DNA from: Circinella minor
Taxonomy: Eukaryota > Mucoromycota > Mucoromycetes > Mucorales > Lichtheimiaceae
Assembly (NCBI GenBank): GCA_016758965.1
Contig: JAEPRB010000277.1
Coordinates: 1 to 48,705, forward strand
Direction: 5' to 3'
DNA length: 48,705 nt
Of this stretch, positions 11,811 to 24,132 are shown in pieces. Numbering within the stretch: the stretch's first letter is position 1; every line of letters starts with the position of its first letter. The notes beneath the pieces were generated by a model. The model was not told where the DNA came from and ran no database searches. It was given only the letters and a program-made list of their open reading frames with translations. A program made the position numbers and the translations under genes.

Positions 11811-12665
11811 TTATTTCAAAAAAGCTTGTTTATTTTTGGTAGCCCATGTTTCATATGACTCAGGGATTCTACCTCCCAGCAACACAGATAATCCTCGCGT
11901 CACTGGATTAGAACGCTGAAAAGTTGACAAAAAGTAGGAAATATTATGATTTTTGGTAAATTCCAGAAAGTGATCATATAATTCTTGAGCGGATACTTGT
12001 TTATAAGTAATAGTACGACCCAATACATTGGAAAGAATAAATGCGCGTTGTAATGGTGTTTTAAGATCACCAATTAATTCATAAGCAGCATCTCCATGTT
12101 TTTCGATAGGATCTTGTAAGATTCTTGCTGCTACTTGAGCAATATCAAAAGGAGATATCCATTCTTGAAGTTCTTCTGGATCAGCAGAATCCATAATAAA
12201 GTCATGATTTTTAATGGTATGAACAAGGAAAAGAGTATTAGTCATGAAATTAGTTGGGCGGATTGAAATATAAGCGCTGCGCTTAGGAATAGCATAAATG
12301 GCTTCTTCGGCAACATGATGTTTATGATCAATACTAAAGGTACGTGAAGGTAATGTTGTGGATGAAATATCAAGAATTTGCTTGATTCCCGCAACGTAAG
12401 CTGTTTTACTAATGGTAATCATAATCTTGTCCAAGTCCGAACGATCAGGAACTAAAAGGAAGAGGCGATCGTGGCCAGAAATTGATTTTTCAAATGGGGT
12501 CAAATCGTCCAAATCACCTTGAACTATAGTAACATTATCTGCTTGAAGAACTTTTGCGGGAGATCGAGCATAAACTGTTACCTGAGTCCCTCTTTGCTTA
12601 ACAAGTTCTTGAACAACAAGAGATCCAACTGTACCGGTTCCACCAATTACATATAGTCTTGCCAT
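11811..12665 (-). CDS. NmrA-like NAD(P)-binding atypical short-chain dehydrogenase
   Basis: This single-exon gene encodes 284 residues from ATG at 12665. An in-frame ATG at 12755 would add 30 hydrophobic, Phe/Ser-rich residues ahead of the nucleotide-binding strand and is disfavoured. The N-terminus MARLYVIGGTGTVGSLVVQE has the GxxGxxG dinucleotide-binding loop (GGTGTVG). It is followed by VTVYARSPAKV and VTIVQGDLDD, the Arg and Asp positions typical of NmrA/HSCARG-type proteins. A late motif, EWISPFDIAQVAARIL, is also typical. Members act as redox sensors or quinone/isoflavone reductases. The substrate cannot be told here. The Tyr-x3-Lys catalytic pair of classical dehydrogenases is not evident. 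A decayed paralogue lies at 35699-36620. Confidence 0.85.
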   Translation of the reverse strand: MARLYVIGGTGTVGSLVVQELVKQRGTQVTVYARSPAKVLQADNVTIVQGDLDDLTPFEKSISGHDRLFLLVPDRSDLDKIMITISKTAYVAGIKQILDISSTTLPSRTFSIDHKHHVAEEAIYAIPKRSAYISIRPTNFMTNTLFLVHTIKNHDFIMDSADPEELQEWISPFDIAQVAARILQDPIEKHGDAAYELIGDLKTPLQRAFILSNVLGRTITYKQVSAQELYDHFLEFTKNHNISYFLSTFQRSNPVTRGLSVLLGGRIPESYETWATKNKQAFLK

Positions 12666-13782
12666 TATTATTGAATTGGGATAGTTAAAGGAAAAGAAAA
12701 TATGGGAAGAATAAAAAAAAAATTCTTTTTTTATACTGCTACAAAGAAACTGCATTATAGTGCAAATGCATTATATTGGTAATGGTGTGGTACAAAAACC
12801 TAATTTGTTAAAAAAAAATTCACGCGCCTTAATAATATTTCTTGACTGAAGTTGTCTTATATCATTCCGACCCCTTTGCTTTAGTTAATGAGTATCCACA
12901 TCATAGCATGGTTTAATAGTTATACGTAACAACATTAATAATAAATACTATCACTATTATAATAAGAAAATAGCCCACTTTGTTTTTCTTTACATTATAC
13001 TAAACGATCGAAATTAAAAAAGTACGTATTCTTTTTATTCCTTTTCACACGACTTGGATCCTAATAAAAGAAATATAGGTCATTTGCTTTTCTCTTATAG
13101 TATAATAATAGAAAATGTGCTAATATAGAATCTTTTATTTAACGCCACAAAAAGAATGGAATAAGAAAACTTGGTAGTTCATTAATAATAAGAAAAAGGT
13201 TGAGCTATAATAAGTAAATGATGCGCATAGCCACAAGTTTTTACGCAAACTACTGCCTTCAAAAAAAAAACTAATAATTATAGTGCGTGATAATAATTAG
13301 CCATCAAACGTACTAAGTAATATATTTAAAACCAATATCTTATTTTACTTAGATTATAAATTTGTAGAAGTGTCTGGAATAATTAAATAATCAAAACATA
13401 AAGTGAACATGAAACTGATACCTAAGTAGTCCATTCTACTTGCTTTTGAATAGACCTATAAATTGTATATACTCTGATTACTATTGGTGAAAAATGCCAC
13501 CAAGATTCAGAGGCTTTAACATCATCATAATGCGTCTCTTTCTTTTCTTTTTCCCAAATTGAAGAGACCGGGTATTTATTACGACCTTTTTTGAAATGTA
13601 AACATAAACCCCCCATAGTATATACAGGCATATAACCCCCCCAAAAAAAAAGTATATTTTTAAATGATAAAACTTGTGGAAAAAAAGTGATGCATAGTAT
13701 TATATATAAAAAAAAAGATATGTAATATAACTGTTTTTGATGGCGTTTTTAAAAGGAGAGGAAAAAAAAGAACGATATATGG

Positions 13783-13845
13783 ATATATATATATATATAT
13801 AATATAATATAATATAATATAATATAATATAATATAATATAATAT
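13783..13845. repeat. (TA)n followed by (TAATA)n microsatellite
   Basis: A TA run of about 10 copies passes directly into about nine copies of the pentamer AATAT. Confidence 0.9.
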
Positions 13846-13960
13846 GTAGAAAAAGGGAAAAGGAAAGAGATTTTTAATATAACAAAAAAGAAAAATGAAT
13901 GAGTTGTGTGATTGGGAGTATGTATATGGAAATTATGTGATGTTTTGTGTAAAATCTTTA

Positions 13961-13983
13961 GTGTGTGTGTGTGTGTGTGTGTG
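13961..13983. repeat. (GT)n microsatellite
   Basis: Eleven consecutive GT dinucleotides. Confidence 0.9.
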
Positions 13984-14058
13984 GATGTGAGCATGAATGA
14001 GTTATATAATGCATGATAGGTCATTATATCAATAGTATATTGTACCTACTATTATTAT

Positions 14059-17000
14059 TTATTGCCAAAGAATAGGCTGTTCGAATACAGAAGCTAAATT
14101 GAAAACAAATTGATAATCTGGTTTGAATGGATGTGTCATACAACCATGAATAACAGGAGGTGTAAGAGCATTTTGTTTATATTGAAGACATTGCATGTTT
14201 TCACCAGGAATAACTTGAACGAGTTCGCCCTGAAAAAAGAAGAAACAATGATTAGTTCAATGTATTATTTTAAGTATATAGGTATAAGGATAACGAATAA
14301 CACTTACAGTTTCAACATGTCGAACTTCAATAAATCGAGAATCAAATCCAATAATATATGGATAAGAAAATGCAACAGATTGGGGTACACCTTCCCATTC
14401 AATCCTATAGTAATGATGATTAACTTTAGTTTTTTTTTTCCATTCTTTTGATAATATTTAGGTACAAAATGTATTATTACGTACCAGACATAATTGGCTC
14501 GAACAAGTTGTCCTCTCATATTAACCATGAATGCAAATTGATCATAGCAAAGTAAATAATTTTCTCTATTAATTTTAAACATGCCTAAAGGTGTCAATTG
14601 TTCAGCTCGTTGTAATACAAATGCAAAATCAGGATTCTGAAGTTCTGGCAAGTTATTATTCATATTTAAATGCTTGAGATCAATAATTTCAAATCCTCGC
14701 ACACAAACAACGGCAAGTCTTGCTTTAAGAAATTGAATTGATGAAGATTCTGCACCAACATAAAATTCCTATATGATAAACATAAATAAATATTGTATTT
14801 TTAAATAAGGTACGATAGAAAAAAGAAAGAAAGACTTACTCGATGAAGTTTAAACCATGATGGCGGTTTTGAGAAAAATCCAGTTTTTGCTGCAAGGAAT
14901 TTAGCATTACGTGGATCGCGTAAACTACCACAGACAGGTTCAAATGCTCGGAACAAACTATCCACACCTTTCTTTTTCATGATAAGAACAAGAGTTCGTT
15001 TATCACACACACCTGCATTAAAGAATGATACGTTACTAGCTATTTTATATGAAGCTCGTTCAGTGGGTTTGATAGGCGCAGTTGAATCAAGCGAATCAAG
15101 TGGATATGCTGTAAGTGTTTTATCTATATTATTATACATAGAATAACAATTAGTACAAGAAGTTTATTAGTATTTTCTTTCTCCTTTTATTTTTTGCATC
15201 ACCGTTCCCTGAATTTTTGATATACAAGAATATAAATAATAAAATTTATTTTCTTACCAGCCAATACAAGGAAAATATGATATTCCTCAAGAACAGCAAT
15301 TTGAGTAACATCATCAACAGTTAAAACTCGACGTATATTGTTCGTGTCACCTTCAACACCCATCCAGACTCCTAAATCAGTTCCAATAGCAATCATCCTG
15401 ACACCACGAGCACCCACTATTATAATTTATTTTGTTTCCATAAAATAAATTAGTTTTTCCCCTTTGATAAAAATAGATGACTCTATGCGGAGGAAATATA
15501 TATATATATATATATATATATTTGCTTTTTTGTTCACTTACCAAATGCTGTGCTACATGAAATTTTACCATGATTTGCAGGTCCACTTGTTAATGCAAAA
15601 GTTGTATCACTTAATGATCGAACTTCAAATACTTTAAGTTCTGGATGAGCTTCTTCTAAAGCTACTTTGGCTTCAACGATCTTTTGTTTCCATTCCATAC
15701 GTTGTTGTGCGCTTGCAGCATTAAAATAATATTCACCACCAAATCGACCCAAATGTTGTAAAATAATCACAGAAGAAGAAGATGCAGGTGGTGTTAATGG
15801 TTGAGCTACCATTGGAGATTGAGGTGATAATTTAGGACTTGTAGCTGGACTCAATGGTGATGATGGCTTCATTGAGATTCCAGTAGAATTAAATGTACTA
15901 CTATTTTGTGTACGTTGCTGAGTACCTAAAGAAAATCCTTCCGTACCATCCCTGACATGTAACAGTTCCAAAGGAATCGGTCGCTTCCAAACCAAATATT
16001 GCTTCTCTCCCTTAGGCTTGGTGATAAGCAAATAATGATCGAATATAAATACATGGTGTTCGATTGTATCTAGATGAGATCGTCGTGTCAATGTGCCTTC
16101 GAATAATAATTGACGCCCACGTTCACGTAATCGTAAGTCAATAAATTTTTCTCCCGTCTTGAATTTGAGGCCATCGTTAATTTCATAAAGTCGCACTGTC
16201 ATACGTTTTTGTGCGGCTAAACCGTCAACGCGTCTACTAATTTCACGTACTTCTTCAATGCAGCGTGTCAAGTCATCTTTATCTGGATGATCATCCTCGG
16301 TTCGTTTCAAGATTTGATCAATCAATAAAGGATATCGTTGCAACCGTGTCACAGGTGATACGATGAAATGTCGGAAAGCTAATTTCCGACATTCAGCCAT
16401 CTTTTCTTTTTCTCGCAAAAAGTTTTGGAATAATATATTGTTGCTAGCTTCTTGTCTATACAAATATTCAGCAAGTGCTACATGTGGACCATATTCAGAA
16501 TAAGCATCAGAAAAGCGATGAAGGTGACGTAAAAAGATATTGCCCACTTGATCCACAAATCCACCAGCGGATCTAGCTTGACAGGCACTTTGGTGATCTC
16601 GTAAATCTCGATATAAATCTTTGTGTATCGATAAAATTTCTGAATAGTTGTTAAATATAGCATCACAAAATATATCACGTCTCTCTTCATCGATACATTG
16701 GGCTGCGCGTAAAGATTTTGCAAATACCTATTAAAAGTTATATGTTGGTTTATTCCAGAAAAAAAGAAAAAGGGGGAACCTTCAGATTAAGGGGGAAAAA
16801 AATACGTACTTCATCCAACAAGTTCAAATCACGAACATAATCTTCTTCAGTATAAATGAGTTCATGAATGGCTTCTTGTCTTTTGATTTCCTGATCAGGT
16901 GTACTTTGAATAATTTCTCGTGTCACCGTCGCTTGCCAAGCCCGAGATAATGTCTAGAATGATTTTGACAATTTAAACCCAATAGTATCCGAGTTTCCGA

Positions 17001-18768
17001 AAACCAATGGCCAAAAAGAAAAAAAAAAGGACCCCACACCCAAGAAAAAAAAAACCAATTTATTTAATACTTACTGTGTCATGTGATGATGCAACGGATG
17101 ATGATGCAAGAGACATATTTCTTCTTATACTTGACTAAAAAAGAAAAAAGAAGGAGCAAAAAACCAATATGGTAAAAGTATCAGTTATCGGTTGTCACAC
17201 ACACACACATACAAAAAAAAACAATTGTTTTTCCTAATTTTACCTCAGATAACAAATTTGAATTTTTTGGTGGACGTCGATTTGGACAAACAGATGAATA
17301 ACAACCGCCTTGGCCAGGTTCACAAAATGGTGAATAACATAATGATACAAGTGTATAAACACCTTTAGCATACCCTTCATTCAATGTACTGTCAATAATA
17401 GTATAAATTTCACGTGGAGAATCATACAAGGTATTTTTGCGCAGCGATTTTTCCGAGTATTCAATAGGATGAACAAGGGGTGGAGTACAATGCATTAGAG
17501 CCCGTGCTACTTTACGACATAAAACGGGTCGGGAATCTGCAGGTAATAATTCGCGTACAATTTTCTAAAAAGAAACCAATTAAACAAGTTAACTATTATC
17601 CTAAAATATGCATTTCTCTCCCTTTTCTTTCTTGAACCCTATCCATTCACTCAATAAAATAGATATCTCATTTATTAGTTTCCACCCCCCCTCTTCCTAC
17701 CCCAACAAAAGCTTACCACTGCTTCTTCACCTGTAAAACTTAAAGGATATTCATCTGTTGAAAAAATACGTCGAGTACTATTTAATTGTATAACTCGAGT
17801 AACAAATCGATTTGCCAATTCGGATAGTATAGCTGGACTTGATACAGGATTATCTGAACTAACGAGTTGAACAACACTATTATTATTGGATGATGATGAT
17901 GGTGATGATGTACGACTTGTTCTTCGAGATGATGATGATGATGATGATGAAGTGGTATTACTAATTCCAATGGGAGTAATCATTTTCCCTTTTTTACTTG
18001 TTGTTCGTGTTGGATTTTCAGCAAAGCGTATCCGGGAATTATCACGACCTAATGAAGTTGTACGTGTTGTAAACAGTATTGCATTATCTACAGCAACTTT
18101 GGTCAGTTTTTGTGCAACAGTAGGTTCAGCTGTTTCATCTGAATAATCATCATCATCTTCATCACTGAAAAGATCATCATTTGGACTGGGTGGCGAAGGT
18201 GGTAATCCTCTTTGTTCTTGTTGACGCGGTGTTACTCTAGTGGATGATGATGGTGATAATTGTGATACAAGGGTCTCTGGGACACGTGGAAATAGTGAAG
18301 GTGAAGTTGGAGGTGAAAATGAGTTACTGTCATCGTCGTCGTCTTCGTCTTGATAGTCTTCTCGGTTATTATTATTGCCATAATAATCAGCCATATAAAA
18401 TTCAGTGTGTCGTTTATTAATCGTTTGTAAAGATGACCGTTGTTGTTCATTATGTCGGTTCAATGAATTTACACCATTACTATAACGATACGCATTGCTT
18501 TGTTCTTGTTGATATCCCCTTTCTTCCTCTACTACTGGAAGTTTTTGTCCCTTAAAAAAAAGAAGAAATAAACAATGTCAACTTTTTATTTTAAAAACGT
18601 CAAAAAAAAAAAAAAAGACCTTACAATAAGAGATTGTCTCGAGTCTGATTCAAGTTGATGTAATAATGAGTCAAGTAAGTCGAAACTTTGTGTTTCTGTA
18701 GTAGTATTATTAATAGTCGGAGGTGAAGTAGTATTATTATTATTATTATATGTACCACTTGATGTCAT
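14059..18768 (-). CDS. ROM2: Rho1 guanine-nucleotide exchange factor, ROM1/ROM2 type (copy B)
   Basis: Eleven exons in transcription order: 18768-18625, 18550-17717, 17564-17244, 17134-17075, 16953-16810, 16727-15542, 15416-15258, 15123-14840, 14768-14485, 14404-14308, 14229-14059. All phases fit, giving 1227 residues. Order: an Asn/Thr/Ser-rich N-terminus with acidic runs; DEP (about 283-390, TGEEAV then KIVRELLPADSRP); DH (about 470-680, RQEAIHELIYTEEDY and FIVSPVTRLQRYPLLIDQIL); PH (about 710-890); and citron homology (about 897-1220, MIAIGTDLGVWMG). It shares at least four intron positions and phases with copy A (after the DEP EAV, before the DH linker, inside DH, at the start of citron homology) but lacks most DH/PH introns. 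The paralogy is therefore old. Function as for copy A, probably with a different activation context. Confidence 0.92.
15497..15521. repeat. (TA)n microsatellite in an intron of RhoGEF copy B
   Basis: About 12 TA copies lie within the 125-nt intron 15541-15417. Confidence 0.85.
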
Positions 18769-18783
18769 TATTGTTATTATTAA

Positions 18784-18814
<31 letters not shown>

Positions 18815-19891
18815 TATGCCTAGTTAAATAGTATAAAAAATATGTTATTTTTTTTAAAAGAACAAAAAGAAAAAGAAAGGAAAAGGATAAAGAAGTGTGA
18901 ATATGTTGTGTATAAATATTATATAAATATATTTTTGTGTTGGTTATGTCCTACATAGAGAGAATATATACAATTAAAAAAAAGCCAACGAACAAAGAGA
19001 GTTTATATGGCTAGTGTAACATTGTGACGCGAACGCCACACATTATCCTTTTTTTTCTTAAGCCCAGAGTTGTACAAAGTTGTGTTTTATACTCCTTTTT
19101 TTGTATTAGAACAATTATATATATATCTCGTTGTAGAACCATATAATATATATATATATTATTTAGGGTAAGACTATATATCATTAAAAAGATAACTTAA
19201 AGAAAAGAGAGAAAAAAAGAAGGGGGGGTTAGTAGAGGAAGAAGATTGATGATAGAGAGGGGGGCTAGACTTATGAATTAAAATAGATCTCTTCACGTTT
19301 TTTATTTCTATAGGTATTATTAAGAATTTTTTTTTTTTTTTACTTCAGTTAGATAACTTTAAAAGAACTACTTGTTATATTGTTGTTTTGGGCTTAGTTA
19401 CTTTATATTTCATAAGATACGTATTATTACTAGGAAAAAGTATCATTTCAAATGTTTAGTTGTTGTTAGTTATATTATATAATATATATTTTTTTGCTTT
19501 TTTGTTTCTTTAATAATAAAATTAGGCTTAGTGTATAAAAATATTTAGATCGGATGACTCCATCAACTTAATAGCTCATAATTCTTATCGTGCAGCACAA
19601 CATAAAACTTTACTTAAAAGAAACAAGTGGATTTCCTTTCTAGTCATCTGCTGCCAGATCTTACCCTTTTTGTTGCAGCACAACCAAGATCTCTTTTAAT
19701 CAGTCATTATTTCCCCACATGATGACATTTATATTTCTTTCACAAAAATAATATTATATATATATTAGATATCAAAAACACAATATGTTTAAATGTGTAT
19801 ATTAAAACAAAAAAAAAAGCCAAAAAAAAATAAAGTCGACTTTTTTTTTTATTATTTTTATTATTTGCAGGTGGGGCGGTTTTGATTTGTC

Positions 19892-19924
<33 letters not shown>

Positions 19925-19979
19925 CAAATCATTTTAAGCTAATTATTTTTTTGTGAAAAAAATAATAATAATAATCTTT
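18769..19979. other. Intergenic: upstream of RhoGEF copy B and downstream of RPS0
   Basis: About 1.2 kb. It holds a (TA)n run (about 18790-18813), several homopolymer tracts, and a long T/A inverted repeat listed separately. No coding frame is seen. Confidence 0.6.
19884..19930. repeat. Inverted repeat GATTTG-T(13)A(20)-CAAATC downstream of RPS0
   Basis: A run of 13 T passes directly into 20 A, framed by GATTTG (19884-19889) and CAAATC (19925-19930). Together they form a near-perfect hairpin or cruciform about 50 bp past the RPS0 stop on the transcribed side. It could influence 3'-end formation or nucleosome exclusion, or simply be two homopolymers side by side. Confidence 0.7.
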
Positions 19980-21208
19980 TTAATCCCAAGAGGAACCACC
20001 AGCATTGTTGTTAGCAGTGGGAGTAGCATCAGCCCAGCTTGTCGAACCACCAACTACACCATCATCGGCCCAGTCAGTAGTAGCTGGAGCATTCCATTCA
20101 GTTGCAGCGGGAGCAATACCAGCAGCACCTTCAGCAGCAGCACCTTCTAAAGCCCAATCAGATTCAGCAGCAGCAGCACCCCATTCACCTGCGGTTTCAC
20201 CTTCCTTGCCTTCGAGACCTGCAGCAGCAGCAGCAGCAGCAGCTTCCTTTTCAGCTTCTTCGGGATCACGATAGAAGAACATATCGACCATGACATCCCA
20301 TGGAGTTTCATAATCCAAAGTACCACGCAAACGTAAGACGGCACGAGCCAACAACCAATAAGCTAAACCAATAGCATGTTTACCCTTGTTGTTGGTGGGG
20401 ATAGCAACATCAACATATTGCAAAGGTGAATCAGTATCAGTGAAAGCAATGACAGGAATGTTGACATAAGAAGCTTCCTTGATAGCTTGGAAGTCAGCGC
20501 GAGGATCCGTAGTAATAATCAAACGAGGTTCACGGAAAGAACGCGTAATGTAATTGGTAAAAGTACCAGGAGTGAAACGACCCACAACAGCTTCAGCACC
20601 AATGTATTTGGCAAACTTCAAAGCAGCACGATGACCATAAGGTCTAGCGGAAATAACACAAATGTCTTGTGGATTTTCAATAGTCGAAAGGACACGAGCA
20701 GCAAAGATAAGTTTTTCCCAAGTTTTGCCAATGTTAATGATGTTGACACCTTAAAATATATATATAAATATATATAAAAGAAATTATACATGTAAGTTTC
20801 ACTTATTTTATACATGATCTATTCTATTCTATTCATATATAGGACACTCAAAGAGATAAAACACACGCATTGTTTTTTTCCACCTTCTTTCGTGATATAT
20901 AACAATACAGGTTATGAGAAAAAAATATTATTTACCATCAGCACGAGTCTTATAAACATAAGGCTTCATACGTTCAGTGACATTCTTGGTACCAAGATGA
21001 CATTGAGCAGCAAGGAGCATTTGCAAATCTTGCTCAGTAGGGTTCAATACTATATACAATCATTGAAATCCATGGAGAACCTCATTTTCAATTAATAAAA
21101 ACTGACCTTAAATATGAATCCCTTCATTAGGGGGGGAGAGGAGTGGCGGAGAAGAAGGGTCAATGAAAAAAAAAATAAGATTGACTTACCAGCTGGAAGA
21201 CGAGACAT
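19980..21208 (-). CDS. RPS0: 40S ribosomal protein uS2 (RPS0/RPSA)
   Basis: Three exons (21208-21190, 21049-20936, 20749-19980) encode 300 residues. The first coding exon holds only six codons (MSRLPA) plus one base, as is usual for early introns in ribosomal protein genes. The body shows uS2 landmarks: [53 protein letters not shown] and a [16 protein letters not shown] helix. The protein sits at the head/body junction of the small subunit and helps mature 20S pre-rRNA. The tail (about 220-300) is an Ala/Glu-rich run followed by spaced Trp motifs (SDWALEG, TEWNAP, TDWADD, TSWADA), like the repeats at the end of animal RPSA. Copy number elsewhere is unknown. Confidence 0.97.
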
Positions 21209-22781
21209 GATAAAAATAATAAGTTGCTAATAATTTTTCAATGGAGCGGCTATCGATAGATTCTGTCAAAATTAGGGTGCAGAATGTGGTTGTTGAAGGG
21301 CCAATGTCCGTTGAAAAAGAAAAAGAGAAGGAACCAAAACTTTTTGCGCGCTTTTTTTTCATTGATATACAAAGTGGAAGATTAAAAAAAAATTCCAAGC
21401 CTCCGACAAAAAAAATTTTTCAGTTCCAGTCTCTTATGCAGCTTATAATTTGTGTTACTGGAGGTCCAAGCTAAGTAGATGAGAAAAGAGAACAATAAGC
21501 CGTTTGATATATAAAATATTAGATGCTAATAATAATCATTCGTTGCTCCATCTAAATTGTAATGAAAATTTTATAATGAATTCTAATAAAGTTCGCTCAA
21601 CTTAAATATATCTGTTTACTATAGTTATTTCTTCATATGAGTAGACTACATAAATTTAATTCCTCTTTAAGTTTCATTAATGACTTGTTATTTTTTATTT
21701 TGATGCTAATAAAGATCATTCATATATAGTATTTAATTTTTTTTTCTTGACAACAGTCTTTCAATATTATTTCTATTGTTGTCCAAAAATAATCGTTTAT
21801 TACCAAATTGCATCCTGTTTGTCAGTATGAAAAATTCATCCACAAATGGACGTATTGTAAAAGCCACATCGGCTATAAAATTATAAAAAAAATTGCCAAC
21901 TCCAAGAATGTTTCAGATAACCATGCATGTTATATGGAAAAAAGCTTACTGCTTCCCAGATAAAAAAAAATCAATATAACGATTTGAACCTTTGACTTCA
22001 ATAATTTTGTTTCAACATGAAAAATATGGCCTTTGTATCTCGAAAGGGTAAAGAAAAAGCAAAAGCAAAATTTCATAGAAAAAAAAAAGACCAACACTTA
22101 TTATCAATACAATTTTGTTGCCTAGCAACATATTAATAATAATATGCAGTAGTGTCACGTGTTGTCAATAACATCAAAAGACCACTTCGTAATAGTGCTA
22201 ATAAATACGTCTTTCCCTTTTTTCTTTTTTGATAAATTCTAAAGATATTCTATTTATCTATTAACTATTTTCTCAAAAAAAAACGAAGCAAAACTAAAAC
22301 CCACAATTTGTGTACTCCGTAATAATGACCCAGATGGTCCGATTAAGTGCAGAACATATGAGCTCTTTACCTACTTAGAAAAATAACTCGAATCGTCGGA
22401 CCTTACCATTGGATATACTATTTACCTGTGTATGTCTTCGAAATGACTGATGAAAGAAAAGAAGGAAACTTTCGAATCACGCGAGGGGATTTACAATTTT
22501 ATCTAAATTGCTCTGGATTGAGAGATTCTAAATTTTTTTATATCAATAAGTAAATGACAAAAGAGAAAACAGATATATAATATAATGTTTTTGTTTATAG
22601 AATATTTTTTTTATTAAAAAGTATAGCGATGTATATATACAAGAAATATAATAACAATTGTTTTTTTTTGTGGGTACATATGTTGTGCTTTGTTTTAAAA
22701 TGATGGGTTAATGATAAAATAAAAGATTTAGGTCATGATAATAAAAAAAAAATATACATATGGTAAAAATAAATGGATTGT
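21209..22781. promoter_or_regulatory. RPS0 upstream region and FES1 3' flank
   Basis: About 1.6 kb without a supported gene. The first few hundred bases above 21208 should hold the RPS0 promoter. A 77-codon plus-strand frame at 21241-21474 is Lys/Glu-rich and has no recognisable relative. Two similar short segments, GATGCTAATAATAATCATTC near 21523 and TGATGCTAATAAAGATCATT near 21702, form a degenerate direct repeat of unknown meaning. Confidence 0.4.
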
Positions 22782-24132
22782 TTATGCGAGTAATTGTAAC
22801 CATTCACTTTCAGCCATATTAAGATTTTCCTTGCCATATTTATCTGCTGCTTTTTTGGCATATTGCTTGAATTCTTCTGGTACAGATGTCTTGGTTTCTG
22901 TAATCAATGTATGGCACGTTCTCAAAACCTAATTTGTTATTATGTTATAAATATATATCTTATCATTCATACATACGTAGATACCCTGAAAAAATCCTTT
23001 CTTTTTCTTACTTTTTCAACCATATCTTCATCATCTTGATCATCTTCAGTATATTTAGCAAGTGTATCACATAAATCCTTTAAACCACCCTGTTCCAATA
23101 ACTTGGTACCAAATTGTTTGTTTTCAATAAGCAAACTATTGAAAAGGAAAACAGTTTTACGTAAAATAGTAGGTTCAGTAGTAGGCTTAACAATAGCAAA
23201 CAAAGCATCGAATCCACCTTTTTGTTCAAATAATTCTTGTGCTTTAGAAGAATGCTTAAGTAATCCAGAAACAGCATAAATAACAGTTGCTTTGACTTGT
23301 TTACTTTGTTCATTTTTTAATAATTCAACTAATTTCTCGAGACCTTCATTGGCAAGAAACTATAAATACAGACACATATTCGTTTTTAGTCTATCTTATT
23401 AACTTAACCATTACCGATTATTGAAGATTTAAAGTATTTACTAATACGTACAGCTTCTTGTGCTTTAGGATTATTTTGCATTGCGGTACCACAAACCCAT
23501 GCGACACCTTTACGGATTTCAGGTTCTTCAGCATTCAATTGTGACAAAAGGGGTGGCCATAATTTCATGTTTTCAATATCTATATGTATACACATATACA
23601 TGGTTAGTCATTTATCAACCTCTTTTATTCATAACAATTCCCGAGCATGAAAGAACAAAGAAAAAGAAACTTACTGTTCGCATTATCAATGCCTTCGATA
23701 AGCTATATAAATATATTAAAGAAAAAAAGAAGCAATATATTAAAAAAAATATAATTGTTTTATAACCATGATATCATTCCACCAACGTCTTGCATATATT
23801 TACCAATTCCAAGTTGTCAAGTGCGATCTCTTTATTTTCAAGAGTATCCTTTGGATCCACAATGCATTCAACAGCCTCTGTAAAAAAGAATTAATATCTT
23901 TTTTTTTTCTATTTGTAGTTATATGTCTAATTGATCGATTGTTATAATTATTGTTTATTTTCTTTTTACCTTTCATACGTGTAGCATCGTCTTTACCGAG
24001 AATGGCTTCAATCATTGCTGGATCAAACTTTGAAGGATCAGCTTTTAATTCACCTTTTCGAATAGCTTCAGCTTGTTTTTTAAGTGCTTCTTGATCACTG
24101 TTATTGACCGCCCATTGAAGAAGTTTTTCCAT
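22782..24132 (-). CDS. FES1: Hsp70 nucleotide exchange factor FES1 (HspBP1 family)
   Basis: Six exons (24132-23970, 23877-23804, 23702-23675, 23579-23452, 23359-23012, 22928-22782) encode 295 residues, the usual Fes1 length. The N-terminus MEKLLQWAVNNSD and the block KADPSKFDPAMIEAILGKDD are diagnostic. Armadillo-type helical repeats follow (NIENMKLWPPLLSQL, GVAWVCGTAMQNNPKAQEA, ATVIYAVSGLLKHSSKAQEL). Fes1 releases ADP from cytosolic Hsp70 so that misfolded clients can be handed to degradation. Exon 3 is only 28 nt. I start at 24132 because the upstream in-frame codons encode a poly-Lys run from a non-ATG codon. The HECT ligase downstream acts in the same quality-control pathway, but the two genes are not linked in expression by anything visible. 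Confidence 0.95.

Larger units (their letters stand above)
12666..14058. other. Intergenic region with simple repeats
   Basis: About 1.4 kb between the NmrA-like start and the stop of RhoGEF copy B. It is AT-rich with several simple repeats, listed separately. A 69-codon minus-strand frame at 13631-13422 has no recognisable relative and is not called. Confidence 0.5.

Noticed and set aside
13422..13631. 69-codon minus-strand frame
   Set aside because: Mixed composition, but no recognisable motif, no splice partners and no promoter context.
13749..14024. 91-codon minus-strand frame
   Set aside because: Made of translated microsatellites (Tyr/Ile and Thr/His repeats).
21241..21474. 77-codon plus-strand frame upstream of RPS0
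   Set aside because: Low complexity, lies in the RPS0 promoter, no relative recognised.
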